Below are positions 1-5,951 of a stretch of 6,401 nt of DNA, piece by piece; the stretch's first letter is position 1; each line of letters begins with the position of its first letter. Made by a program: the position numbers and the translations under genes. Where the stretch lies: assembly GCA_022566235.1 (NCBI GenBank), contig JADFJI010000141.1:1-6401 (forward strand), written 5' to 3'. The stretch is from Chloroflexota bacterium. GTDB taxonomy: Bacteria > Chloroflexota > Dehalococcoidia > Plut-88900. Below the pieces are notes generated by a model. The model was given only the letters and a program-made list of their open reading frames with translations. It was not told where the DNA came from and did not search any database.

Positions 1-607
1 AGATGATCCCCACCTTCTCCCTTAGCTGGTTGATGAAGACGAGGGAGGTGTTGGAGCGGTTGATGGCCGCCGTGAGCTTACGGAGGGCCTGGGACATGAG
101 GCGGGCCTGGAGGCCGACGTGGGTGTCCCCCATCTCCCCCTCTATCTCGGCCCTGGGGACCAGGGCGGCGACGCTGTCCACCACCACCACATCGATGGCG
201 TTGCTCCGAATCAGGGCTTCGGTTATCTCCAGTGCCTCCTCCCCCGTATTGGGCTGGGAGATGAGAAGCTCATCGATATTGACGCCGATGTTGGCGGCGT
301 AGGTGGGGTCCAGGGCGTGCTCGACATCGATATAGGCCGCCATGCCCCCCTGTTTCTGGGCCTCTGCGATGATGTGCTGGCCCAGGGTGGACTTACCCGC
401 GGCCTCGGCCCCGAAAATCTCGATTACCCGGCCTCTGGGTATGCCCCCGATTCCCAGAGCGATGTCCAGGGTGAGAGAACCGGTGGAGATGACTTCTATC
501 GACATTTTCTGGGCCGCGTCACCCAACCTCATGATAGAGCCCTGACCGAACTGCTTCTCGATCTGGCCCAGGGCAAGCTCCAGGGCCTTGGCTTTTTGTG
601 TGGTCAA
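1..607 (-). CDS. recA: Recombinase RecA, N-terminal 202 residues (partial, runs off left edge)
   Basis: RecA is the ATP-dependent strand-exchange protein of homologous recombination and co-activator of LexA self-cleavage. The visible 202 residues include the N-terminal polymerisation helix (KALELALGQIEKQFGQGSIM, residues 7-26), a Walker A loop GAEAAGKST (66-74), the catalytic Glu96 in YIDVEHALDP, Walker B VVVVDS (140-145), the GLQARLMSQALRKL segment (165-178) and Gln194 in FINQLREKVG. Numbering matches E. coli RecA, so no indels are present; about 140-150 C-terminal residues lie outside the window. The start is TTG at 607: there is no in-frame ATG nearby, a TAG stop lies six codons upstream, and an AGGGAGGT ribosome binding site (617-624) sits 9 bases before it. 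The P-loop is unusual: Ala67, Ala69-Ala70 and Ser73 replace the common Pro, Ser-Ser/Ala-Ser and Thr. It lies 123 bp downstream of nadE on the same strand. Identity is secure. Confidence 0.97.
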   Translation of the reverse strand, partial: MTTQKAKALELALGQIEKQFGQGSIMRLGDAAQKMSIEVISTGSLTLDIALGIGGIPRGRVIEIFGAEAAGKSTLGQHIIAEAQKQGGMAAYIDVEHALDPTYAANIGVNIDELLISQPNTGEEALEITEALIRSNAIDVVVVDSVAALVPRAEIEGEMGDTHVGLQARLMSQALRKLTAAINRSNTSLVFINQLREKVGII

Positions 608-616
608 ACCTTCAAT

Positions 617-624
617 ACCTCCCT
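617..624 (-). promoter_or_regulatory. Strong ribosome binding site deciding the TTG start of recA
   Basis: The minus strand reads AGGGAGGT, a near-perfect Shine-Dalgarno sequence, with a 9-base spacer before the TTG at 607. It decides the start because no ATG or GTG is available in frame before the upstream TAG. Confidence 0.8.
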
Positions 625-680
625 AGTATTCGAGAATCATAGCACTGTGGCGGGGGCCTAACAACGGCTAATCTCATCCT

Positions 681-720
681 ATAATAGCACATGTGTACCA
701 TACAGATGAATATAAGTCAA
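681..720 (-). promoter_or_regulatory. Putative recA promoter with overlapping palindrome (possible LexA operator)
   Basis: On the minus strand a TTGACT box (715-720) begins 11 bases after the nadE stop. A weak -10 TACACA (692-697) lies 17 bases further on, and a better TATTAT (681-686) lies beyond, pairing at 18 bases with a poor TTCATC. Between them sits GTACACATGTGC (687-698), whose core CACATGTG is a perfect 8-bp palindrome. The arrangement GTAC-N4-GTGC differs by one base per half from the GAAC-N4-GTTC form of LexA box known in Gram-positive bacteria. A CTGTATG motif just upstream also recalls half of the E. coli box. An operator overlapping the recA promoter would fit SOS control, but this is inferred from sequence alone. 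Confidence 0.4.
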
Positions 721-730
721 GTATTTGGTA

Positions 731-2467
731 TCAGAAGCCCCGGTAGTGGTTGACGATGGGCATGCGGCGGTCCCGGCCGAAGTTGCGGTGGGTGATCTTC
801 ACCCCTGGTGGGGCCTGGCGGCGCTTGTGCTCGTTTCGGTCGATGGCCCGGATGACCCGCTTGACCGTCTCCTCGTCGAAACCCATGGCCACTATGTCGG
901 CGACGCTGCGGTCCTGCTCCACACATGCCTCCAGGATCGGGTCGAGGACAGAGTAGGGGGGCAGGCTATCGGAATCCTTCTGGTTGGGCCTTAGCTCGGC
1001 GCTGGGCTCCTTCTCCAGAACGCTCTGGGAGATCACGGGCCTGGGGCCCCGGGCGTTGCGGCTCTTCGCCAGCTCATACACCAGCATCTTGGGCACATCT
1101 TTGATCACGGCAAACCCTCCGGCCATGTCCCCATACAGGGTGCCGTAGCCCATAGCCATCTCGCTCTTGTTGCCGGTGGTCAGCACCAGCCAGCCGAACT
1201 TGTTGGAGATGGCCATGAGGAGGATGCCCCGGGCCCGGGCCTGGAGGTTCTCCTCCGCCACGTTGGGCTGGGTCTCGGCGAAGACATCGCTCAGGGAGTC
1301 CAGGCCCGCTGAGAAGAGCCGTTCTATGGAGATATTCCACAGGGGTATACCCAGGTTACGGGCCAGGATGTCCGAATCGGACACGCTGCCCTCGGAGGAG
1401 TATCTGGAGGGCATGGTGACGCCCACCACGTTCTCGGGGCCCAGGGCGTCGACGGCGATGGCGGCGGTCAAGCTGGAATCGATTCCACCCGAGAGGCCAA
1501 TGACCACTTTCTGGAACCCGTTCTTCCTGACGTAGTCCCGGGTCCCGATGGTCAGCGCTTCATACACCTCCTCCAGGTCATCCAGCAGCCGGGCGAGGTG
1601 TTCTTTCACCGGGGGTTTCTCCGAAGGCTCCAGCCTCTTACCCATGATCAGGGGTGCGCTGGCGCCGGCGTCGTCGGGAACGGTCGATGGGTCCTCTGAG
1701 GCCCCAGGCCCGTGGAACCGGGACGACTTAACGGAGTCCACGTCCAGGTCCACCAGCACCAGGTCCTCCTGGAACTGGCTGCCCCGGGCCACCAGGTTCC
1801 CGTTAGGGTCGAAGACGGTGCTGCGGCCGTCGAAGACCAGCTCGTCCTGCCCGCCAACCAGGTTGGTGTAGCAGACGAAGACCCCGTGGTCCGCGGCCCT
1901 GGCGGCCAACATCACATCTCTATCCTGCCCCTTGCCGCGATGGTAGGGAGACCCGTTGATGTTGACTATCGCCTTGGCCCCGGCCCGGCTCTGGAAAGTG
2001 GTAGGGCCTACGGCATACCAGATGTCCTCACATATGTTCACCCCCACCCGGACACCGTTTATGACGAAGACGGGGCAGCTGTCCCCGACTTGGAAGTACC
2101 TCTTTTCGTCGAAGACGCTGTAGTTGGGAAGGTACATCTTGTGGTAGATACCGAGCAGCTCCCCATCCTGGATTATCGCGGCCGAGTTGTAGATCTCTCC
2201 GTCCAGGTGGACGAATCCTACGACCACGGCGATACCCTTGGAGCTTTGGATCACCTGGTCGAGGCAGGCGCGATTGTCGGCGATGAATTGGGCCTTGAAA
2301 AGCAGGTCCTCGGGTGGATAACCGGGTATGGTCAGCTCGGGAAAGCTGACCAGGTCGGCCCCGGCCTCTCTGGCCCTACCCATGAATTCGATGACCTTGG
2401 CCGTGTTACCCGGCAGGTCCCCTACCGTAGTGTTGATCTGGGCCAGGGCTACTCGAAATTTTCTCAT
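731..2467 (-). CDS. nadE: Glutamine-dependent NAD+ synthetase
   Basis: This cytoplasmic enzyme makes NAD+ from deamido-NAD+, ATP and ammonia taken from glutamine, the last step of NAD synthesis. The 578-residue protein has both expected domains. The N-terminal nitrilase-type glutaminase (about 1-255) shows its Glu-Lys-Cys triad: Glu44 in FPELTIPGYPPEDLL, Lys110 in HKMYLPNYSVFDE and Cys146 in NICEDIW. An acidic, Pro-rich linker (about 253-288) leads to the C-terminal synthetase, with the ATP pyrophosphatase loop LSGGIDSS (325-332), TTGNKSEMAMGYGTLYGDMA (430-449), and the C-terminal KRRQAPPGVKITHRNFGRDR region typical of the family. Length is normal for a bacterial two-domain NadE. Start choice: ATG at 2467 gives the usual MRKxRVALAQ opening; an in-frame TTG at 2476 would add three residues. 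Neither has a good ribosome binding site (GGAAG lies only 2 bases before the ATG). recA follows on the same strand with no evident terminator between. Confidence 0.96.
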   Translation of the reverse strand: MRKFRVALAQINTTVGDLPGNTAKVIEFMGRAREAGADLVSFPELTIPGYPPEDLLFKAQFIADNRACLDQVIQSSKGIAVVVGFVHLDGEIYNSAAIIQDGELLGIYHKMYLPNYSVFDEKRYFQVGDSCPVFVINGVRVGVNICEDIWYAVGPTTFQSRAGAKAIVNINGSPYHRGKGQDRDVMLAARAADHGVFVCYTNLVGGQDELVFDGRSTVFDPNGNLVARGSQFQEDLVLVDLDVDSVKSSRFHGPGASEDPSTVPDDAGASAPLIMGKRLEPSEKPPVKEHLARLLDDLEEVYEALTIGTRDYVRKNGFQKVVIGLSGGIDSSLTAAIAVDALGPENVVGVTMPSRYSSEGSVSDSDILARNLGIPLWNISIERLFSAGLDSLSDVFAETQPNVAEENLQARARGILLMAISNKFGWLVLTTGNKSEMAMGYGTLYGDMAGGFAVIKDVPKMLVYELAKSRNARGPRPVISQSVLEKEPSAELRPNQKDSDSLPPYSVLDPILEACVEQDRSVADIVAMGFDEETVKRVIRAIDRNEHKRRQAPPGVKITHRNFGRDRRMPIVNHYRGF

Positions 2468-2506
2468 AGCTTCCAATCAGAAAGGTAGGCTAGCTAGGCA
2501 CGTCAG

Positions 2507-2515
2507 AGTATAGCA
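2507..2515 (-). promoter_or_regulatory. Extended -10 promoter for nadE
   Basis: The minus strand reads TGC-TATACT, matching the extended -10 form TGn-TATAAT with one mismatch. No fair -35 hexamer is found 16-19 bases upstream, as is common for extended -10 promoters. Transcription would begin near 2500 and give a leader of about 33 bases to the ATG at 2467. A perfect CTAGCTAG palindrome (2490-2497) lies at the expected start of the transcript; whether it matters is unknown. Confidence 0.4.
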
Positions 2516-2524
2516 CGCCGCCTT

Positions 2525-2712
2525 TCAGGACGACATGGGAAGCTTATGGAGTGCGATAGCGTTGTCCCCGGTAACCTTTTGCTGGACTTGCCCAGGCAGG
2601 CCCTTCATTATCGATTACTCGGGCTTCCAGGAGGTGCCAACCTACGGGAGGGCATACGAATTCGCCGGGAAGATGGTATCGATCATGGTCAGGTCAATGG
2701 GAGAAGAAGGAA
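2525..2712 (-). pseudogene. Decayed C-terminal fragment of an amidohydrolase-like gene
   Basis: Reading the minus strand in one frame from about 2712 gives IDLTMIDTIFPANSYALP, a TAG stop, VGTSWKPE, a TAA stop, then SIMKGLPGQVQQKVTGDNAI followed by ALHKLPMSS and a final TGA at 2525-2527. The pattern resembles the C-terminal end of ACMSD-type amidohydrolases (Amidohydro_2 family): a metal-binding xDYPH segment, a GTW.P segment, then LP.(D/E)VQ.KI...NA..LY.L. The expected Asp-Tyr-Pro-His has become NSYALP, and two stops interrupt the frame, so this cannot make a working enzyme. No convincing N-terminal part is seen further upstream (towards 2965). The call rests on recognising the motif by eye; chance resemblance is possible, though the ordered match across about 45 residues argues for a real relic. 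It ends just upstream of the nadE promoter. Confidence 0.45.
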
Positions 2713-2730
2713 GCCTCGCTATAAAGCGAG
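2713..2730. repeat. Inverted repeat, 7-bp stem with 4-base loop
   Basis: CCTCGCT (2713-2719), loop ATAA, AGCGAGG (2724-2730) is a perfect hairpin. It stands at the upstream edge of the amidohydrolase remnant. Neither side carries a run of T in the direction of transcription, so it is not a typical intrinsic terminator, though it could act as a weak one or stabilise an mRNA end. Confidence 0.35.
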
Positions 2731-2796
2731 GGCATAACAGATGACTAATTCCTGGGGTTTGGATGTACAGTGGACCACGTAGAGCCATGTGAGATT

Positions 2797-2816
2797 TCCC
2801 CGGCTACCTCCGGGGA
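2797..2816 (-). terminator. GC-rich hairpin downstream of the 101-residue membrane protein gene
   Basis: TCCCCGG (2797-2803), a 6-base loop CTACCT, and CCGGGGA (2810-2816) form a perfect 7-bp stem made mostly of GC pairs. It lies about 150 bases beyond the stop of the minus-strand gene ending at 2966 and could end its transcript. The minus strand continues AAATCTCAC with no U-run, so it would not be a textbook intrinsic terminator. Confidence 0.3.
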
Positions 2817-2965
2817 CTATTAAACTCCTGAGGGAAGAGTACATCTCGAACTGGTGGAATAAACAACAGGCCGTTGCCAAGAACTCCTATCAACCTTGGA
2901 AAAATCAGAGACGCCATTACCTTCGTTAGACCCCGCCCAAGGTCTTGAAGTTAGCCAATCGCAGA

Positions 2966-3271
2966 TTAGGCATTGGCAAAAGCCATCAAGACGATAAGCG
3001 AAACAACGACAAGGCCAACTGCGATCCCCTTGTTCTTGTCGAACGGTAGTGCCGCATCTTGGCCTGAGGACAATGGTTTGTTGAACCACAGCTTCAGTGC
3101 TATGACAACGACGACCGCGCCGATAGCGCCGGAGAACCAGTGAAGAGGGTGCGCATACTCGTGCCCGATAAGTAGTATGTAAAACACGAGATAACCACCA
3201 AGAGCCCCGAACCACATCAAGGTAGTTTGATTCTGCTGACGTTTTTTAGGATTTGAGCTTTGTTGTGACAC
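2966..3271 (-). CDS. Small three-helix membrane protein, function unknown
   Basis: I do not recognise the family. The 101-residue product has a polar, Lys/Gln-rich N-terminus (SSNPKKRQQNQ) likely to stay in the cytoplasm. Three hydrophobic segments follow: about 17-36 (TLMWFGALGGYLVFYILLIG), 43-63 (LHWFSGAIGAVVVVIALKLWF) and 82-101 (GIAVGLVVVSLIVLMAFANA), which ends the protein. The loop between helices 1 and 2 contains His37, Glu38, His41 and His44, which could bind a metal but may be incidental. The loop between helices 2 and 3 (64-81) is polar. The start is GTG at 3271, supported by AGGAG 7 bases upstream (3279-3283); this well-placed site and the clear helix pattern make it a likely real gene. 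Its codons are more AT-rich than those of nadE. No clear promoter is seen upstream, and the neighbours give no hint of a role. Confidence 0.75.
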   Translation of the reverse strand: MSQQSSNPKKRQQNQTTLMWFGALGGYLVFYILLIGHEYAHPLHWFSGAIGAVVVVIALKLWFNKPLSSGQDAALPFDKNKGIAVGLVVVSLIVLMAFANA

Positions 3272-3580
3272 TTTGCTTCTCCTCTTCGGCCCACTAGGCT
3301 CCCGCCCATACCTGGACCTATCAAACAGGGACTGTGACTACCAATAAGGCAGTTACGATGAGCCTATGGGTAAAGACCAGGTCCGGGGTGCATGTTGTGA
3401 TCAGCATTAGTGCGGGCTCTGCCGTCTGCCGGAAGATGATACTACGATGCCCTTTGACTCACTCAATTTAACGACCGACCTTCTAACGTCGGTTTCATTT
3501 AACATACACCTTCAACTCCAATGGAAGTTCAGGTCGTTCAGTATAGCTGGTCTCTCTTTTGGCTCAGGGCTTCCAGGCGA
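3272..3580. other. Non-coding gap with one weak hairpin
   Basis: These 309 bases between two minus-strand genes show no convincing coding frame in either direction; all frames are broken by stops or lack a ribosome binding site. The only structure noted is ACCGAC (3474-3479), an 8-base loop and GTCGGT (3488-3493). On the minus strand it lies about 90 bases past the stop of the secreted-protein gene and is followed by CGTTAAATT, so at best it is a weak terminator. I found no good promoter for the gene starting at 3271. Confidence 0.5.
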
Positions 3581-4126
3581 TTATGTAATGCGAACCTGTC
3601 GATGTCGCCGGATGGTCAGCCAAATAAACATGACTCCCCCTGCCAGGGCAATCAACGACACACCGGCTAGGACAAGTTCTGCTGCGCCCATTCCGTCGCC
3701 AATTGTTCCTTTCACCTCTATTGATGGCACTCGGAACAGGACTTTCTCCAGTGGACCCGACACCTCTATATCGACATTCCAAGCCCCCGACTCCTTCAAG
3801 TTCAAGTCTGCTTCGTAAAGCTGGGGGTTTTGAGGATAATTCAACGCGAGTGCCCACCCTTCGGTTCCGTCGGCTTGATTGATGGTAAGAATTCGCACTC
3901 GTGCATCGAGTATTGGTTCCTGTGTGGTTGCATCGAGAACGGTGATAACGAAACGAATCTCACTAGAAAAGGGAGTACTCTGCTCCGTGGTCACATTGAT
4001 GACATAAGGACCCACTGTTTCGTTGAAACTTTCATTAGCGTGCTGATTTGCATATGCCAGCGAAGGTAGTAGCAAGATAATCAGAATCATAATGATTCCG
4101 ACGGTTATCGCCCTCAGCACAGGCAT
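3581..4126 (-). CDS. Secreted, membrane-anchored protein with YtkA/FixH-like beta-sandwich domain
   Basis: The 181-residue product has a clear signal peptide (MPVLRAITVGIIMILIILLL...) with a probable AYA cleavage site after residue 26. An outer domain follows (about 38-140). A single C-terminal transmembrane helix (about 149-172) ends in RRHR, which would hold the tail in the cytoplasm, a type I layout. The outer domain pattern, GPYVINVTTEQSTPFSSEIR then FVITVLDATTQEPILDARVR, later YEADLNLKESGAWNVDIEVS, follows the order seen in YtkA-like and FixH-like domains: an opening beta strand, a (T/V)D...G.P...A.V strand, and a closing Y.a.l.l...G.W.v.v.v. These domains occur near copper and cytochrome oxidase functions in other bacteria, but no such gene is seen here, and no Met/His-rich copper motif stands out. 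Start: ATG at 4126 with AGGGG about 10 bases upstream. A promoter candidate lies at 4222-4250. The family call is by eye and moderately sure; a general Ig-like fold is the fallback. Confidence 0.8.
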   Translation of the reverse strand: MPVLRAITVGIIMILIILLLPSLAYANQHANESFNETVGPYVINVTTEQSTPFSSEIRFVITVLDATTQEPILDARVRILTINQADGTEGWALALNYPQNPQLYEADLNLKESGAWNVDIEVSGPLEKVLFRVPSIEVKGTIGDGMGAAELVLAGVSLIALAGGVMFIWLTIRRHRQVRIT

Positions 4127-4221
4127 GCGGTTAAATCCCCTCTCATAGCTTCTTTAACGAGAGCCGGGCCCCCGATATCAGGCCATCGATCGGAACCGGA
4201 GGCCGAGGAACGGCTCGAATA

Positions 4222-4250
4222 ATGATAAGCCCAGGGTATCAGAACCTCAA
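4222..4250 (-). promoter_or_regulatory. Putative promoter for the secreted YtkA-like gene
   Basis: On the minus strand TTGAGG (4245-4250; 4 of 6 matches to TTGACA) is followed after exactly 17 bases by TATCAT (4222-4227; 5 of 6 matches to TATAAT). Transcription would begin near 4215, leaving a leader of about 90 bases before the ATG at 4126. It stands back-to-back with the promoter candidate for the CoA ligase. Confidence 0.45.
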
Positions 4251-4333
4251 CCGACATACGATTGGGCGGCGACGCCGTGTCGTACGGTTATCTCCTTTGC
4301 CCTTTCAGGCTGGAGGGCATCAAGGGCGGACTG

Positions 4334-4361
4334 TTCACCCCAGCCCTGGGACTGGTATCAT
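4334..4361 (+). promoter_or_regulatory. Putative promoter for the CoA ligase gene
   Basis: TTCACC (4334-4339; 4 of 6 matches to TTGACA), a 16-base spacer and TATCAT (4356-4361; 5 of 6 matches to TATAAT) form a reasonable sigma-70-type promoter. Transcription would begin near 4368, at the edge of the CGCCT-TTC-AGGCG inverted repeat, giving a leader of about 50 bases. The same -10 sequence, TATCAT, is used by the divergent promoter candidate at 4222-4250. Confidence 0.45.
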
Positions 4362-4368
4362 TATAAGA

Positions 4369-4381
4369 CGCCTTTCAGGCG
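4369..4381. repeat. Small inverted repeat at the CoA ligase transcript start; its core repeats 70 bp upstream
   Basis: CGCCT, TTC, AGGCG is a 5-bp perfect stem with a 3-base loop, lying where the mRNA of the CoA ligase would begin. The 10-mer CCTTTCAGGC within it (4371-4380) occurs exactly once more in this control region, at 4301-4310, 70 bp upstream, so the two copies flank the promoter candidate. The related CGCCTTTCAGG also occurs at 2519-2529 upstream of nadE. This could be a binding site or chance. Confidence 0.3.
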
Positions 4382-4416
4382 CTACTTCGATATTCGCCCG
4401 TTCACGGAGATGACCA

Positions 4417-5910
4417 ATGCGCACACTGGCCGAGCTACTAGATAAAGGGGAGAGCGGTCACCCCGCCCTGATAACGCCCCAGGGCCCTAAGACTACATAT
4501 CGACAGCTTCATGAGCAGGTGGAAAGCCTGGCCTCGGCCCTGAAGGGCGCAGGCCTGGAGCGAGGGCAGACGGCCTCTATAGTGCTGGGCAACGATCTGC
4601 AGTTCGTGGCCTCCTTCCTGGCGGCGACGCGCCTGGGGGCGGTGGCCGCACCCCTGAACGCTAGCTACACCACCGAGGAGTACAAGTTTTTCATGGAGGA
4701 TGCCGGTTCCGCTCTCGCCATCCTGCCTCCGGAAGACCATCCCGCCAGGGAAGCGGCCCGGGCCCTGGGGCTGCCCTGTCTCGAGGCGGAGGTTGCTTCC
4801 GAGGGCAAGGTACGATTGGCCCGGGAGGGAGTTACGTTAGAATCCGGGGGTGAACCGGAGCCTCCACGGCCGGAAGATATAGCCCTCTTCCTCCACACCA
4901 GTGGGACCACCAGCCGGCCCAAGGGGGTGCCCCTGACCCATGCCAATCTCACCTCATCGATAAGCAACATCGTCGACACCTATAACCTCACCCCCGGGGA
5001 CGTGGCCATGGTGGTCATGCCCCTGTTCCATGTTCACGGCCTGCTGGGAGCCCTCTTCTCTACCCTGGCCTCCGGCGGGTCGGCGGTGCTGCCCGGCAGG
5101 TTCAGCGCCAGGGCTTTCTGGCCGGTGGTGGCGGAACATGGGGCCAGTTGGTACTCGGCGGTTCCCACCATACACCAGATACTGCTAACCCGGGCCGACG
5201 ACGATGGCGCCCCACGCGGCACATTCCGCTTTATCCGCTCCTGCAGCGCGGCCCTGGCTCCCGCCGTGCTTTCCGACCTGGAGTCCCGGTTCGATGCCCC
5301 GGTCCTGGAGGCGTACGGTATGACCGAGGCTTCCCACCAGATGTCGTCCAATCCGTTGCCTCCGGCCAGGCGGCTGCCCGGGTCTGTAGGCCAGGGCACC
5401 GGGGTCCAGATTGCCATCATGGATGAGGCAGGTAGCGCGTTAAAGTCCGGGGAGGACCGGGGGGAGGTGGTGATTCAAGGCCCCAACGTGATGCACGGCT
5501 ACCGCAACAACCCAGAGGCCAACGCCTCTGCCTTCTCCGACGGATGGTTCCGTACCGGCGACCAGGGTTTCATCGACTCCGGGGGCTACCTGAATCTGAC
5601 CGGCCGCCTCAAGGAGCTGATCAACCGGGGCGGCGAGAAGATATCTCCCCTGGAGGTGGACGCAGTACTGGCCCAGCACCCGGCTATCGCCGAGGCGATC
5701 TGCTTCGGTGTGCCGGACCCGAAGTACGGCGAGGAAGTACACGCAGCAGTCGTATTGAAGGGAGACGCCACCCAGGAAGAGATTCAGGCCTTCTGCCAGA
5801 AGCACCTGATCGACTTCAAGGTGCCGAAGGTGATCCACTTCGTCGATGACCTGCCGCGGACTGCTACGGGCAAGGTCCAGCGAAGGGTTGTGGCCTCCCT
5901 GTTTCAATAG
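4417..5910 (+). CDS. AMP-forming acyl-CoA synthetase, oxalate-CoA ligase (AAE3/Pcs60)-like
   Basis: A 497-residue member of the ANL superfamily: it activates a carboxylic acid with ATP to an acyl-AMP, then transfers it to coenzyme A. Core motifs are intact: the phosphate loop HTSGTTSRPKG (160-170), PLFHVHGLL (202-210), the substrate/ATP site YGMTEASHQM (300-309), Asp382 in WFRTGDQG, the hinge GRLKELINRGGEKISP (396-411), and the catalytic Lys486 in RTATGKVQRR at the C-terminus. The wording of many stretches, notably TSGTTSRPKGVPLTHANL, AVPTIHQILL, RFIRSCSAALAP, MSSNPLPP and GPNVMHGYRNNPEA, matches what I recall of plant and yeast oxalate-CoA ligases (AAE3/Pcs60) better than long-chain fatty acid enzymes; the substrate remains inferred. 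Length is near the family norm. Start: ATG at 4417 with GGAG 7 bases upstream (4406-4409). The 83-residue membrane protein gene begins 41 bases after the stop and is probably cotranscribed. No oxalyl-CoA decarboxylase or formyl-CoA transferase is in the window. Confidence 0.94.
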   Translation: MRTLAELLDKGESGHPALITPQGPKTTYRQLHEQVESLASALKGAGLERGQTASIVLGNDLQFVASFLAATRLGAVAAPLNASYTTEEYKFFMEDAGSALAILPPEDHPAREAARALGLPCLEAEVASEGKVRLAREGVTLESGGEPEPPRPEDIALFLHTSGTTSRPKGVPLTHANLTSSISNIVDTYNLTPGDVAMVVMPLFHVHGLLGALFSTLASGGSAVLPGRFSARAFWPVVAEHGASWYSAVPTIHQILLTRADDDGAPRGTFRFIRSCSAALAPAVLSDLESRFDAPVLEAYGMTEASHQMSSNPLPPARRLPGSVGQGTGVQIAIMDEAGSALKSGEDRGEVVIQGPNVMHGYRNNPEANASAFSDGWFRTGDQGFIDSGGYLNLTGRLKELINRGGEKISPLEVDAVLAQHPAIAEAICFGVPDPKYGEEVHAAVVLKGDATQEEIQAFCQKHLIDFKVPKVIHFVDDLPRTATGKVQRRVVASLFQ

Positions 5911-5951
5911 GCCCTGAACCCCGAGCCCCCATCCAGGCATCTCAGTAGTCT

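Noticed and set aside
119..661. 180-residue plus-strand frame opposite recA
   Set aside because: It lies antisense to an unmistakable recA; its composition (many Gly, Asp, Leu) is what the complement of GC-rich coding DNA gives, and it has no domain or start signal.
1712..2488. 258-residue plus-strand frame opposite nadE
   Set aside because: It mirrors the conserved nitrilase domain of nadE on the other strand; no motif of its own is seen.
2535..2744. Two overlapping plus-strand frames of 69 and 63 residues
   Set aside because: Neither has a ribosome binding site or a recognisable pattern; the minus strand there carries the amidohydrolase-like relic instead.
2820..3215. 131-residue minus-strand frame overlapping the 101-residue membrane gene
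   Set aside because: Its product is Arg/Cys/Ser-rich with no helix or domain pattern, while the overlapping frame has a good start signal and three clean helices.
4222..4413. 63-residue plus-strand frame before the CoA ligase, and another open frame running through 4290-4437
   Set aside because: Both pass through the promoter candidates, lack ribosome binding sites and give Arg-rich or Trp/Tyr-rich strings with no family likeness.
5440..5940. 166-residue minus-strand frame opposite the end of the CoA ligase
   Set aside because: Complement of a highly conserved coding region; no start signal or motif.
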